DNA of 64,000 bases, taken from Cavia porcellus (lineage: Eukaryota > Chordata > Mammalia > Rodentia > Caviidae). The notes beneath the pieces were generated by a model. It did no database searches. It was given only the letters and a program-made list of their open reading frames with translations, and was not told where the DNA came from. The translations under genes were made by a program, and so were the position numbers. Below are positions 24,660 through 34,459 of this stretch, piece after piece. Position 1 is the first letter of the stretch. Each line of letters begins with the position of its first letter. The stretch is from assembly GCF_034190915.1 (NCBI RefSeq), contig NW_026947491.1:19780101-19844100 (forward strand). The letters are read 5' to 3'.

Positions 24660-25207
24660 GTTTGAGATTGTAATTTGGTCTTTCATTTTGTCATTTTCCC
24701 ATATTTATGTGTTTCAAGTGTTATTCCAAGGCTTCCCTAGGGCCTGTTTGAAATCCTCTTTTGTACCCTCAGCTCCTGGGCCTCTGGCCAACCAGTTCCC
24801 AGGATTGAGAGAGGGTCATTGCGGGTGGGGCAGGCCAACTCAAGACCCAGCTGAGCTGGTTCAGTGCAACAGGAAGATGTGAAATTCCCTGTCTGTGCTG
24901 AGTGAGGATCCCAAACTAGCTGGGCTTGGCGATGATGCAGGGACACTCACCCCAGGCCTCCCAGTGTCTGGAACTGATGGCGCAGGCATGCCCAGAACTC
25001 CAGAGTGTGCCAAGCCCAGCAGGTAGTGGGGAGACCTGTGCAGACTTATTCAAGACACGCTGAGCTGGTCCAGTGCAACAGGAAGCTGTGAAATTCCCTG
25101 TCCAGAGCTGAGCAGGGATCCCAGCCTAGTTGAGCTGGGTGAATGGTGCAGGGACACTCACCCCAGGCCAACCAGCCTCTGGAACTGATGGCGCTAGCCG
25201 ACCCAGA
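24660..25207 (-). repeat. L1 5' UTR with ~210-bp tandem monomers
   Basis: Two partial copies of a GC-richer unit are visible. Starts at caagacccagctgagctgg (24841) and caagacacgctgagctggt (25051) are 210 bp apart. Each is followed by gtgcaacaggaag, tgtgaaattccctgt, gatgcagggacactcacccc and ctctggaactgatggcg. Tandem monomers in an L1 5' UTR are the known promoter design of mouse L1s. Here the outer copy is truncated at 25207. Promoter function is inferred. Confidence 0.75.
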
Positions 25208-25968
25208 ACCTAGTTCAAATTCTTGATTAGAATACAGAAGTGTTATCTGTGCAATGGAGCATTTTAAAAAATTACTTTTCTTATCAAAATGCCTATGGTT
25301 ATCTTTCCAGGTGAAACTCAGAATAGGCCTCATTCTATCCAGCTTGTCTTTTGTTCAGAACAGCAGAGTCATAGATCACAGGATGTGATAGTGAAGGAGG
25401 CAGCCTGGGCTTTCCATGACTACAGCAAAGTGACAATAGAAGAAGATCTCTGTGGAGTTGGGCACCAGTGTGCAGGGCAGGGAACAAAGAGAGAAACCAG
25501 GAGCTGTCTTGAGTTCAACACTGAGGATGCAAAGACCAGAACCACTGAGGATGTGGAGGACTGACCTGGGGCTCTGGACTGAAAGGGACTGAGTGACAAG
25601 GACCGCTGGTCTCATCAAGATGGTATCTCACTTTGACAGCCTTCCAACACTTTAATTTGAACATGTGCTCTATTGTTAAACATAACTACAATTTTTGAGA
25701 ATTGGCCCTGAGAGACAGTGAAAGTATAGAAGCAACTCTTATTCTTTCCCCTCATATCAAAGATACACATTTGCAAATTATTATTCAAGTTCTAGGCTCT
25801 GATGCCCATCTTGAGTTGTGGGAGCTCCCAGTCCTATGTCAGGTCTGGAATGGAAGAGGCAGAGCTCTGGTAAGAGCTTGCTGAGCTTAATGTCAGTGAG
25901 GTAAAATGGCCCCAGGTGGAGGTGGTAAAAGCAGGTGACTGATATGTACTAATGGTGCTTGTCCACAG
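25208..25968 (+). repeat. Duplicated group A 5' flank, copy 2
   Basis: Aligns with 36780-37330, 42590-43355 and 52280-53074. Contains an octamer-like TTGCAAAT at 25771-25778. The leader exon expected near 25880 is missing: the text goes from ctctggtaagagcttgctgagc straight to the intron. No other gene seen. Confidence 0.7.
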
Positions 25969-26255
25969 ATGTGCTGTCCCCAGTGCAGCTACAACAGTGT
26001 GGATGAGACCTGGTGATGTCTTCACAGCCCTGTCTCTCATCTGCTCTGTCCCTGTATTCTCTACACCACTAGTGCTTACTGGTGTCCCTGGATCTGCCAA
26101 ACCTCTAGGAACAGGCTTGAGGGGATCAGAGAAATAGGTGCTGAGGACATCAAGAAGTACAGCCAGTCTCTCCCTAGAGAGACTGCTCTGCAGCTACAGA
26201 GACACAGCCAATAGCAAGGTTTTCTATGACTGAACTCTGTCACCCCTGAGAAACA
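25969..26255 (+). pseudogene. IGHV: IGHV pseudogene A2 (clan II)
   Basis: Acceptor (tgtccacag) at 25968 and an exon-2 start, then CAG-TGCAGCTACAACAGTGTGG with one base missing from CAGGTGCAG. Later landmarks are LICSVPVF-like CDR1 flank, WICQTSRNRL-like FR2, EIGAEDIKKYSQSL and an FR3 remnant ending TPEKHTE. Frameshifts and stops abound and the leader exon is absent. About 20 bp that should encode the Y-Y-C end are deleted directly before the heptamer, exactly as in A4. FR1 has an extra Cys (LQQCG) shared by A2-A4. Confidence 0.85.
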
Positions 26256-26294
26256 CACAGAGGTATCTTCATTTCTAGCCTTGACTCAAAAGTC
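26256..26294 (+). promoter_or_regulatory. 23-RSS relic of A2
   Basis: Heptamer CACAGAG, 23-bp spacer 26263-26285, nonamer tcaaaagtc (6 of 9). Spacing is conserved, motifs are degraded. Confidence 0.6.
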
Positions 26295-27269
26295 CCTGAA
26301 AAGTTGCCTGGTACCAGTAGGGGGTGCACAAAACACATTGAGCACAGAAATCAAATTTAGAGACGTTGAAAAAAATCAAAGCATTGTTTCTCCACTTGAT
26401 TGTTCTCTCTCCCAAGATACCCAGGCACTGAGTTTCTTTCTGTTTCTAATCCTGCAATGTTGGGTGTACATGGATGTAGACATTTTGTTTTTTAACATCT
26501 ACCTGATGACAAAATGCACTTAGTAATTTTCAATGAAATTCTTGTTTATAACTCAGGCAAGGACACAGTGTAACATTTTTTGGTCTAGAAATACTTCCTG
26601 ATTACTGACCCCGTTTTAGGTTCCCATCTACACAAGGAGGAGGACCAGAAGCCGAAGAACATGGGGGTGGCCGCAGTTGTGCTGTGGTGTGGTTGCACTG
26701 AGGTTGGGGGTCAGCAATTCCAACAGAGAGGGGATCTGTTAGGGGACCTATATTGACCTGCAGTGAGTGTCAGGAATAAAACCCTTCCATGGGAACCTAA
26801 AAGGGCAACCTGTCCCATTAAGGGCATCTCCATGTCATCCTGTCCTGGTGCACACAAAGCCCTGTGCACAGAATGCTTGGGTAACAATCTCTCTGTTGAT
26901 AAATTTGTCCTTACATGTCTTGACCACTTTTCTGTACTCTGAGGCACTGACTGAGGTTATGGAGCACCCCAAGTGATGCAGGGACAAATGAGAACATTCA
27001 TCTTCAGACTTAGCTATATCCTCCCAGCCACCCCCATGTTCTTCTGCTTCCGGCCCTCCTCCTTGTGTCCTCCTTTTCCTAGGCCTGCTCTTTACCGGTG
27101 TGACTGTGGAACCTGGCCCATGTGAACTTGACCACACTGGCTTATGATCAACACTGGGCAGAAACAATCCAAACACTCCCTCCAACAGCACATGTATGGG
27201 ACAGGACTACTGTCACTTCAAGGTAATTCAAAATATGAGAAGATTTAAATTCACTGTGTCAACAGATTT
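26295..27269 (+). repeat. Duplicated group A 3' flank, copy 2
   Basis: Aligns with 4266-5400, 43697-44200 and 53397-54190 apart from the patchwork insertion at 26631-26795. It is cut off at about 27270 by the HAL1-like insertion after ttaaattcactgtgt. Open frames here are not conserved in the sister copies and are taken as chance. Confidence 0.7.
26631..26795. repeat. Patchwork insertion: inverted local copy plus copy of HAL1 5' UTR
   Basis: The piece 26631-26671 (cacaaggaggaggaccagaa start) is the reverse complement, with about three mismatches in 41, of 27027-27067. The next piece, 26671-26795 (ccgcagttgtgctgtggtg to ccatgggaa), is a direct copy of 27705-27829 inside the HAL1-like element downstream. 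Neither piece is present in the paralogous flanks at 43990 or 53700. See findings. Confidence 0.85.
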
Positions 27270-28135
27270 TTTAGAGTCTGGGAAGATGGCAGAACAGTAA
27301 ACAGCAAAATAAAAAGCCTCTCTGAGAGAAACAGCTCAGATGCTGGAATATAGCATTCTGGAGAAGAAAAGCAGGAAAGACATAGTTCCCCTTGACCCAG
27401 GAAGAAACTAAAGTGAGAATTGAAGCCCACAGAAAGAATTTTAAAAAAGAAAAACTTGAACAGAAGAAGGCAGTGGCTGGCAGCACTCTCACCACAGCTG
27501 GTCCCACTGTGCCAGAAGCACTGTTGGAACAGAGATGCATAGGCACAGGGAAGCTGGTGGCTGTCAAGCTTGAAGGTCTTGGTGGGGTGATATAAGTGCA
27601 GAAGGGAGCAGTGAACCAGAAAACTGCACTGGCTAGCATGCCTGAACTCGTGTAGCTGCGACTCAGTGAACTGCCCAGGTTCCCACTGCTTCAACTCGCC
27701 AGAGCCGCAGTCATGCTGTGGTGCGGTTGCACTGAGGTTGGGGGTCAGCAAGACCAACAGAGAGGGGAGCTGTTAGGGGACCTATATTGACCTGTAGTGA
27801 GTGTCAGGAATAAAACCCTTCCATGGGAAAGGGGATGGCATTTTGGAACCAGGCAGGATTGACAGAAACAAGGTACTGCAGAAACTTCAGTCAGTTGTTC
27901 CCTTCCCAGATGGGATCGGTGAGATGTGCTTGGCCTGGGTCACACCCCTGGCTGGGAACCAGTAGGTTGTCCCAGACCAATTCCCTATGTGCTGTGCACA
28001 CTAATGCAGTGAAGGCCTTGGCAGGCTAGCTAACCCAGAGGGGAGGGGCTGTTATATGTTGTCCCTACTTGTACTTCAATAGCACACTGCAGTAGGCAGG
28101 GTCACCTAGCCAGCACCCTTCAGAAGAACCAGAAT

Positions 28136-28136
28136 C

Positions 28137-28186
<50 letters not shown>

Positions 28187-28188
28187 AA
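28136..28188 (+). repeat. (CAA)n microsatellite
   Basis: About 17 perfect CAA units in the 5' UTR of the HAL1-like element. Open frames with long poly-Val or poly-Cys on the other strand come from it. Confidence 0.95.
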
Positions 28189-28216
28189 GGGACTGGGGCC
28201 TCCTTTATATGCCTGT

Positions 28217-29402
28217 ATGGAAGAAACAAAAAATACGAGAAGAGAAAGGAGTAAGAAAGAACCACCATCCCCCAACCCTGAGAACATTGATCCAGGAAAG
28301 ATAAATACAAAAGAGATTGAGGACAGCAAACATGCAATATCAGACACAGCATCAGTGGACATAAAGAGATATCTTTGGGACCTCATTGATGAGTTCAAAA
28401 GTGAAATATTTAAAAAAGTAAAGCAAGATATAAATAGATTGATAAAAGAAATGCTAAGCACCTCTCAACAAAACACAGATGGAAGAATAGATTTACACAA
28501 ACAAAGGAGAGAACTGTTTGATGAAGAATATAAAGAAAATATAGAATACATGAAACAGATTCAAAGAGATTACCAGGAAATAAAAAAACTCCATGGAAAG
28601 CTGGCAAAACTGCTTGAAAGAAACTAAGGATAGATGATTCGAACTGGAGGACAGGTTTGCAATGTGGGATTATGAAAGGAAAAACTTTTAAAAAATAACA
28701 AGGAAATAAGCAATAACAATACAAAGGCTAGGAGATGACAAGAGGATCTATAACTTGAGAATAAAGAATGTGAATGAGGAAGCAGGGGTACAAACAAAGG
28801 AACTACAAAAGATATTCACAGAAATAATTAAGGAAAACTTCCCAAACATAGGAAAAGGAAATGGTATTCAGATGTATGAGGCATACAGAACTGCAGCCAC
28901 CTATAGCCAAAACAGAGCTATACCCAGGCATATAACAATCAAGATCCCAGAAATTCAATATAAGACCAGGATATTGAAAGCTGTTAGAGACAAGAAACAG
29001 ATCACCTATAAAGATAAATCCATCAAAATCACATCAGACTTCTCAACACAAACCATCAAGCCAAGAAGAGCTTGGAGTGAAATATTCCAAGCCCCAAAAG
29101 AAAATAATCTCCATCCCAGATTGATATACCCTGAAAAACTGTCTCTAGAAACTTATGGAGAAACAAGATGCTTCCAAGACAAAGAGGAACTGGAGAAATT
29201 TGTGACCACCAATCCAACTCTACAGAGAATATTGCAGAGCATTCTAGAGAAAGAGAGAGAAAAGTACCAGGATTTCAGGAACAGTGACAGAAAGGCCTCA
29301 ATGAATGGAGCAGAAAGCAGAATGAAGAAGACAAACAGACAACTAATGGCAAAGAAAGAGCATAACAGAAATGAGGCAGAGAAGGTTTGTTACAATCTTT
29401 AA
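28217..29402 (+). pseudogene. HAL1 ORF1 pseudogene
   Basis: Two frames (28217-28627, start MEETKNTRRERSKK; 28755-29402) make one ORF1. The first is acidic and helical, with EYKENIEYMKQIQRDYQEIK forming coiled coil. The second has the RRM-side part (VQTKELQKIFTEIIKENFPN), the conserved YEAYRTAATYSQNRAIPRH and a C-terminal domain (CFQDKEELEKFVTTNPTL). A shift near 28590 and stops at 28625-28750 break it. Compared with L1 ORF1 it has a different, longer tail after ILQSILEKERE, shared with the copy at 15830. Confidence 0.82.
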
Positions 29403-30440
29403 TATAGATGGCTTTGATACACTAAATTAAACAAAGAATCACAGATAGAGTAGATTAGGAGGTAGGGTCCACCGAGATGCTCTTTATTGCAAATATAATT
29501 AACCTGAAAATGGGTATATGGACTGAAAGTCACATATGAGAAAACAATGCTCTATGTGACAGGGAAGCAGAGAGTAATATGAGCAACTAGACCAGTATTT
29601 GTGTATAGTTGGAAAGACAGGCTTTAACAGGTAAATGAATACAGTTAGAGATTGAGTCCAGGAGGGAGAAGGTTTGGAACCACTGAGATAAATAGCAGGT
29701 TGTACCTCCCCCCCAAATTAAAACCGAGGGTCTTGGTGAGACCCAGAAATGCACAGTGCACCCTGGGGAAGTGAAAGGAGAGGAATAGCCTTTAAAAAGA
29801 TGGTAGAAGATATTGTTTATAGTTTATCAAGAATTAAAACCCATATTACTTGCACCACTCTGCTTAGATAGATTTTATTTTGTCCCAGTTTGTCTACTTG
29901 CATTAGATTACAGGGCCCAGACAGCTATCACAAAAACATCAGGATATAGCAAAATAATCATCTTTAATTTCCTATTAAGTTAATCTGGAGCCCTGTATGA
30001 CTTATACTGTTTTATCATGACTGATCTTAGTTAAATCTGGTTTGTTTGATTGCTGTTTGGTGTCGACGGATTTTATTCAAACTGATATAATTGATAGTAT
30101 CAAGTCTGAGAGTATACACAACTACACTGTAAATGACAAGACTCACTATGATACCCATTCTGGTTTGATTACTACCTGTTTTTGAAGTTTTATACTATAT
30201 ACAAAGTTGTGTTTTTATTAATACTTTTATGTACTGATATATTCAATTATACTATGAGTGATGATATAGCTAATTCTATTGAAGATAACAAGAGACAACA
30301 CAGAAACCATGGTAGAACTCCTTGTACAGTGGTCTTGTATGTCTTTTTTGTTTCATATGTTTATAGGAATATGTTTTGTTTTGTCTTGCTTTGTTTTTTT
30401 TTCTCTCTCCAGTATAGAAAGGATAGAAATACATGTTAAG

Positions 30441-31153
30441 ATTCAGGAATGCATAGAAACTATAGACAGTTTATGAGAACTGATCTTATGACACATGATA
30501 AAATGAACAAATACTTTGAAGGCAAAAAGACACTGCAGTACCCAGTGCTGATCCATGGCTTTAGCTCTGTGGCACTGGCCCTGTCTGAAAAATGTGATGC
30601 CTTGCATTGGATTCCTGGTAACAGAGGGGAAAAAATCTTCTTACAGAAACAGTGAGAAGATCAATGACAGGAGACAAGGAAAGGGTCACTAAAAGATATC
30701 CAGACAACCTCTGGCTCTGTTTTCTCTGAGCAAACAGCAGGATGCAGTAAAGTGATGCATGTTCTCATTACAGGAAGAAGAGAGTAGAATCGTCACCAAG
30801 TGTGTCTGCTCCATCCACGACCTGCAAAAGTGCCTTTTGATACTTAGGGGAGTGTACATGAGACAGTGGGAGGATCAGTGGGACTAGCTCTCTTGTAGGA
30901 AAGGAAACAGTTTCTCAGTTACATACTTTCTGTGCTTCCAAAACAGACTTATTTATTGGAAAAATGGATGTTATGTGAAAAATAAAGGTACACAAATAGA
31001 TAGATGAATACCACTACATCATCTCATGATGCAATTTCATATTCTCTTCAATCAAATCATTGGTACCACACTTCCCCAGCACACTCACATCTGTTGTAGG
31101 CACTGCCCTCTCTGAATTGTTCACTAGTATAACTGGGTATATAGCAGGAGGCC
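30441..31153. other. V-III-1 upstream flank
   Basis: From about 30780 it matches the upstream flanks of III-2 (37330-37656) and III-3 (48620-48936), for example gcttccaaaacagacttatttatt. The first 340 bp have no recognised origin. No gene seen. Confidence 0.5.
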
Positions 31154-31216
31154 ATGCAAATAGGGCTCCCTCTGCTGATGTCACCAGCCTAGCCCTGATT
31201 CTGGGGCTCTATATTA
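31154..31216 (+). promoter_or_regulatory. V-III-1 promoter: octamer and TATA-like box
   Basis: Exact octamer ATGCAAAT at 31154-31161, 128 bp before the leader ATG. A TATATTA box at about 31210-31216 is suitably placed for initiation about 30 bp downstream. The same octamer context (ATGCAAATAGGG) is kept at III-2 and mutated to ATGTAAAT at III-3. Confidence 0.88.
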
Positions 31217-31281
31217 GAGCTCAGCCTTGTATGGGCATCTGTGTCCACTCAGTGACTCGGAGTGAGCATAGACAGCTCATA

Positions 31282-31738
31282 ATGGCATTTGGGCTGAGCT
31301 GGATCTTGCTCTTTGCAATTTGGAAAGGTAAAAGGCTTAGAACAAAAATAATGATCTTGTCAGTGGACATTAGTAGGATAAACAGGGGACCTCTGTGATG
31401 GTTCCTGAGCACGATGTCTCTGTGTTTGCAGGTGTCCAGGCTGAGTTGCAGCTGGTGGAGTACGGGGGAAGCTTGGTGCCGCCTGGAGGGTCCCTAACCC
31501 TCTCCTGTGTGACCTTGGAATTCCCCTTCAGCAGCTATGCCATGGGCTGGATCCGCCAACCTCCAGGACAGGGGCTGGAGTGGCTCTCACTCATCTATCA
31601 TGACAGTAGTAAAATAAACTACGCAAACTCTGTGAAGGGCCGATTCACTATCTCCAGAGATAACGGCCGGAACACGCTGTATCTGCAGATGAACAGCCTG
31701 AGAACGGAGGACACGGCCCTGTATTACTGTGCTGCCTA
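31282..31738 (+). CDS. IGHV: Functional IGHV segment III-1 (IGHV3-like, clan III)
   Basis: Encodes the variable region of an antibody heavy chain once joined to D and J. Leader exon 31282-31327 gives [15 protein letters not shown] with donor GGTAAA. The intron is 31328-31431, ending tgtttgcag. Exon 2 is 31432-31738. The leader end is GVQA and the mature part starts ELQLVEYGG at 31443. FR1 cysteine is in [12 protein letters not shown]1 [10 protein letters not shown]2 [19 protein letters not shown]2 [10 protein letters not shown]3 [18 protein letters not shown] through EDTALYYC, then AA. Both disulphide cysteines and the core Trp are present and there are no stops. With promoter and RSS intact it is the only apparently usable V segment here. 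Oddities are PP at LVPPGGS and TLE in place of the usual ASG before CDR1. Confidence 0.93.
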
Positions 31739-31777
31739 CACAGTGAGGAGACCTCAGTGTGAGCCCAGACAAAAATC
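31739..31777 (+). promoter_or_regulatory. 23-RSS of V-III-1
   Basis: Perfect heptamer CACAGTG (31739-31745), exact 23-bp spacer (31746-31768), nonamer acaaaaatc (8 of 9). The best complete RSS attached to an intact V in the window. Confidence 0.95.
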
Positions 31778-33539
31778 TCCGTGCAGGTGGTCTCACGTCC
31801 GGCAGGGGGCGGTATGATCCATGGAAAACCATACTGGGCTGAGGAGCAGGTGCAGAGCAGGAAGCAGGAGAGAGGTTTCCTGGAGCCTCTGTGGTTTCCC
31901 TTCTGCATTAGATCATAGCACCTGATCCCACCCACCGATGCATGAGCTGTAATGAAGTATGCAAGTCCAAGTCAACACGTGTTCCATTTAATCCTTAGGA
32001 ATTTCACTTACTGGGTAAACATGACTTGTACTAATCTCAAGTTAAGTTGTAAATTTTGTGAATATAGTTTTCTTTTGAATATCTAATCGTCCTCACATCT
32101 AAAAATCCACCTGTGTGTTTCATCTCAGTGATAAGGAATTGTCTCACGCATCAATAAATGCTTCAGATTGAAAATGGACTCTTTTATGTCTCTTTCTGTT
32201 TTTAGGGCATGCAGCTCTCTCTTCCCCGAGATCAGAGAGGCGAGCTCAGCCCCAGCCGCATTTGGAAGATGATTTCAAACCCTAAGGGATTCCAGAAATC
32301 GCCTTGTCTCTTTCTGTGTTGCAGGATGCACCGTTAGAAAAGGTTTGTGTGGACAAGTGCATAGAAGAAGAGGCACAGCCCGCCCTCTCTCCACCTGTAC
32401 TGTCACAGTGCTTAGCCTCAGCTGCTGAAAGGACAAGAAAGGTTACTTCTGGACATGACTCAGTTCATTCCAAAACGTCCACAGCAGATTCTTATGCTCA
32501 GTCCAGCTTTAGGGAAGGATATGGGTATGAGCCAATTGTAGTTGTTGATTTAGAACTCAAGAACTCAAGAGGAGGAAGAATGAGAAGCAAACATTTCCTC
32601 AGAAGTTTGGCACACAGGATAAAGAGGGAGCAGGATCATCTGTTCCATGCTATGGGCCTCTCTAATTCCTGCTGGATTATTGGAGGCTGTGAAGACACAC
32701 TGACTGAAGCAAAGAGTTTCTGAAGATAACTTGCTTTCATCTCTGAATGTCGTCTTGCAGATCTGCTCTAAAGCTAACATCTTCGTTTGAGGAGTCTGAA
32801 CTTTTGTGGACAGAATATTTTCCAGTTCTCACACTTACTTTTGGTCATTTTCTCCACACAATTTCCCCTTTCTTTTGATTTATCATTCAGATTGGGAAAG
32901 GGGTAAATGTAGAGGGTAGGGGTATTGATGCAGGAAGGCATCTGGCTTTCACAGGGAAGATCTTTTGGAACAGCACACAAATGACCCTTGGGACTGCAAA
33001 AAAAGAGTCAAACAAAGATTATCCTAATTCCTATAAGAATCCAAATATCAATGTTAAGACCAGGAACCAAGGTTTAGGATGTGGCCAGTAGGCTGTATCT
33101 CTGAGAGGACCCACTGTAATGTTGTGAGCCTGCATTTAGGATCCTGATATTTTTCCAAAAACCAACCTCAGAGCTTAGCAATGTCCCCATCCAGAGTTTT
33201 ATGAAAGAGACTCTGGAGAGAACAATGCAACTCCTCCCAAGACTCAGAATGATTAAAAGAATTAGGAATAATGTATAGTAAACACTTCACAGTGTCATAG
33301 GTTAACTGTGTGTCCATTGAATTTAGTGCTGTTCACCAAGCCAGTTGATAGCTGCCTCATAGGTGAGAAGAACCTGTAAAATTTTGTAGTTCATATGAAT
33401 TTGAGTCACTAGTTCCAAGGCAACATTTTGGAAACAGCCAGTCATAGTTTGTAGAGAATTGAAGTGACCTCTGTAGGCATAAAAGCAATCAATGATGAAT
33501 ATAAATGTTAAGTAATTTGAACAGGTACTAATACTATAC
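31778..33539 (+). repeat. Duplicated group III 3' flank, copy 1
   Basis: Aligns with 38251-38588 plus 40954-41780 and with 49550-51080. Landmarks are ggcaggctcagc-type segment, ggaagatgatttcaaaccctaaggg, and agaggtgagaagc-type. Open frames such as 32304-32723 are not kept in the sister copies. No gene is called. Confidence 0.7.
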
Positions 33540-33782
33540 AATTTAAAAAAATAGCAATCTGCACACAAAAACTCACTGAGAGAGAAATTATGGAAATATT
33601 GCCCTTCACAATAGCAGCTAAAAAAATGAAATACTTAGGAATCAACCTAACTAAGAATGTAAAAGACCTATATGCTGAAAATTATGCTATGCTATAAAAG
33701 GAGATAGAAGAAGATATTGCAAAATCGAAGGATATTCCTTGCTCTTGGCTAGGAAGAGCAAACATTGTGAAAATGGCCATAC

Positions 33783-34447
33783 TTGTGAGAACCAGAAGCA
33801 GCTACCCGAAACCTGGCCATGTTGGCACTTAGGCAGCTGCACAAGAATGCTATTCACCTGCCCTCTTGGTAAGCACCCCTGGCACCGGCCAGCAGGAGAA
33901 CCAGAAGTGGCTACTCGAGACTTGGCCTTTTTGCGACTCAACGTGGCTGCACAAGAAGGATATTTGCCCACCCTCTTGGAAAGCACCCTGGCATTGGCTG
34001 GGAGTAGAACCAGTCAGCTGTTCCTGAGAGCCTACCAGTGTGTGGGCTGAGAATCAAATGTCTTCCCCTGCTTATCAGCAACTTGGGACAGAGTTCTGAA
34101 CATCTCTTGGGAGGATGACCATATGCAATATAGCAAATAAGGGGGATATCCTTCTATGTTCTGTTTTAAGGCAAAAGTTGGTTTCACTGTTATGTTTTGT
34201 AATGATTATTATGCTGTATTCAATATTCTCCTTCAATTGGTTTTACAATGGTCTGTTATTGGTTTGATTTCTCTATACCTAATTGCCTGGACAACTATTG
34301 TGAAGATAATGAGATACACTATAGTATGTATTACTACTATCCCAATATCCTGCTTTGAAGTTCTGTACCAGTGCCACTACATTGTCTTGATTGGCTCTGT
34401 TTTATCTTGTTCTGTTGTATTTTTACTACATTCTAAATAAAATTTAA
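33783..34447 (+). mobile_element. 665-bp retroposon with two 108-bp tandem units, inside L1-D
   Basis: Flanked by a perfect 13-bp target duplication aaaatggccatac (33770-33782 and 34448-34460) and ends in aaataaaatttaaaa, so it was retroposed. The 5' part has two diverged 108-109-bp units starting gagaaccagaag (33787 and 33896). The 3' part (34160-34440) is AT-rich and resembles the L1 3' UTR in part. No ORF. Unclassified non-autonomous element; an SVA-like plan (tandem repeat plus 3' retro-part) is an inference. Confidence 0.7.
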
Positions 34448-34459
34448 AAAATGGCCATA

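Larger units (their letters stand above)
18575..25207 (-). mobile_element. Nearly full-length LINE-1 (L1-C)
   Basis: Poly-A end at 18575, 3' UTR to 19776, ORF2 19777-23633, ORF1 23653 to about 24640, and 5' UTR to about 25207 on the minus strand. The 3' UTR carries an (AAAAC)n run near 18656-18690 and an 11-G run near 18980. The right edge meets the V-A2 5' flank (agttcaaattcttg), which is colinear with 42596 and 52280. The left edge abuts the truncated 5' end of L1-A at ggaatttt. No convincing target duplication, so a rearrangement at one edge is possible. Confidence 0.9.
27270..30440 (+). mobile_element. Older HAL1-like half-LINE
   Basis: Begins gagtctgggaagatggcagaacag, an L1-type 5' UTR start. 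It continues with UTR (agagaaacagctcagatgctgg), a (CAA)n tract, ORF1 (28217-29402) and a 3' UTR. The stretch 29870-30290 (for example ttgatagtatcaagtctgag and gatacccattctggtttgatta) aligns with the 3' UTR of the L1s (complement near 11590-11700). ORF2 is absent. No poly-A is visible; the 3' boundary near 30440 is approximate. It is more degraded than the copy at 14566. It fills the place where a group B segment would be expected. Confidence 0.75.

Noticed and set aside
18575..25207. Target-site duplication for L1-C
   Set aside because: ggaatttt at the left and caaattctt at the right are only weakly alike; no convincing duplication could be defined.
28065..28461. Minus-strand ORFs with long poly-Val or poly-Cys runs
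   Set aside because: Translation artefacts of the (CAA)n microsatellite.
31395..31817. A 140-codon ORF starting at the ATG at 31395
   Set aside because: The start lies in the leader intron and the end runs through the RSS. The correct model uses the leader exon at 31282 and ends at the heptamer.
32304..32723. A 139-codon ORF downstream of V-III-1
   Set aside because: The frame is not kept in the paralogous flanks at 41150 and 50090, so it is chance.
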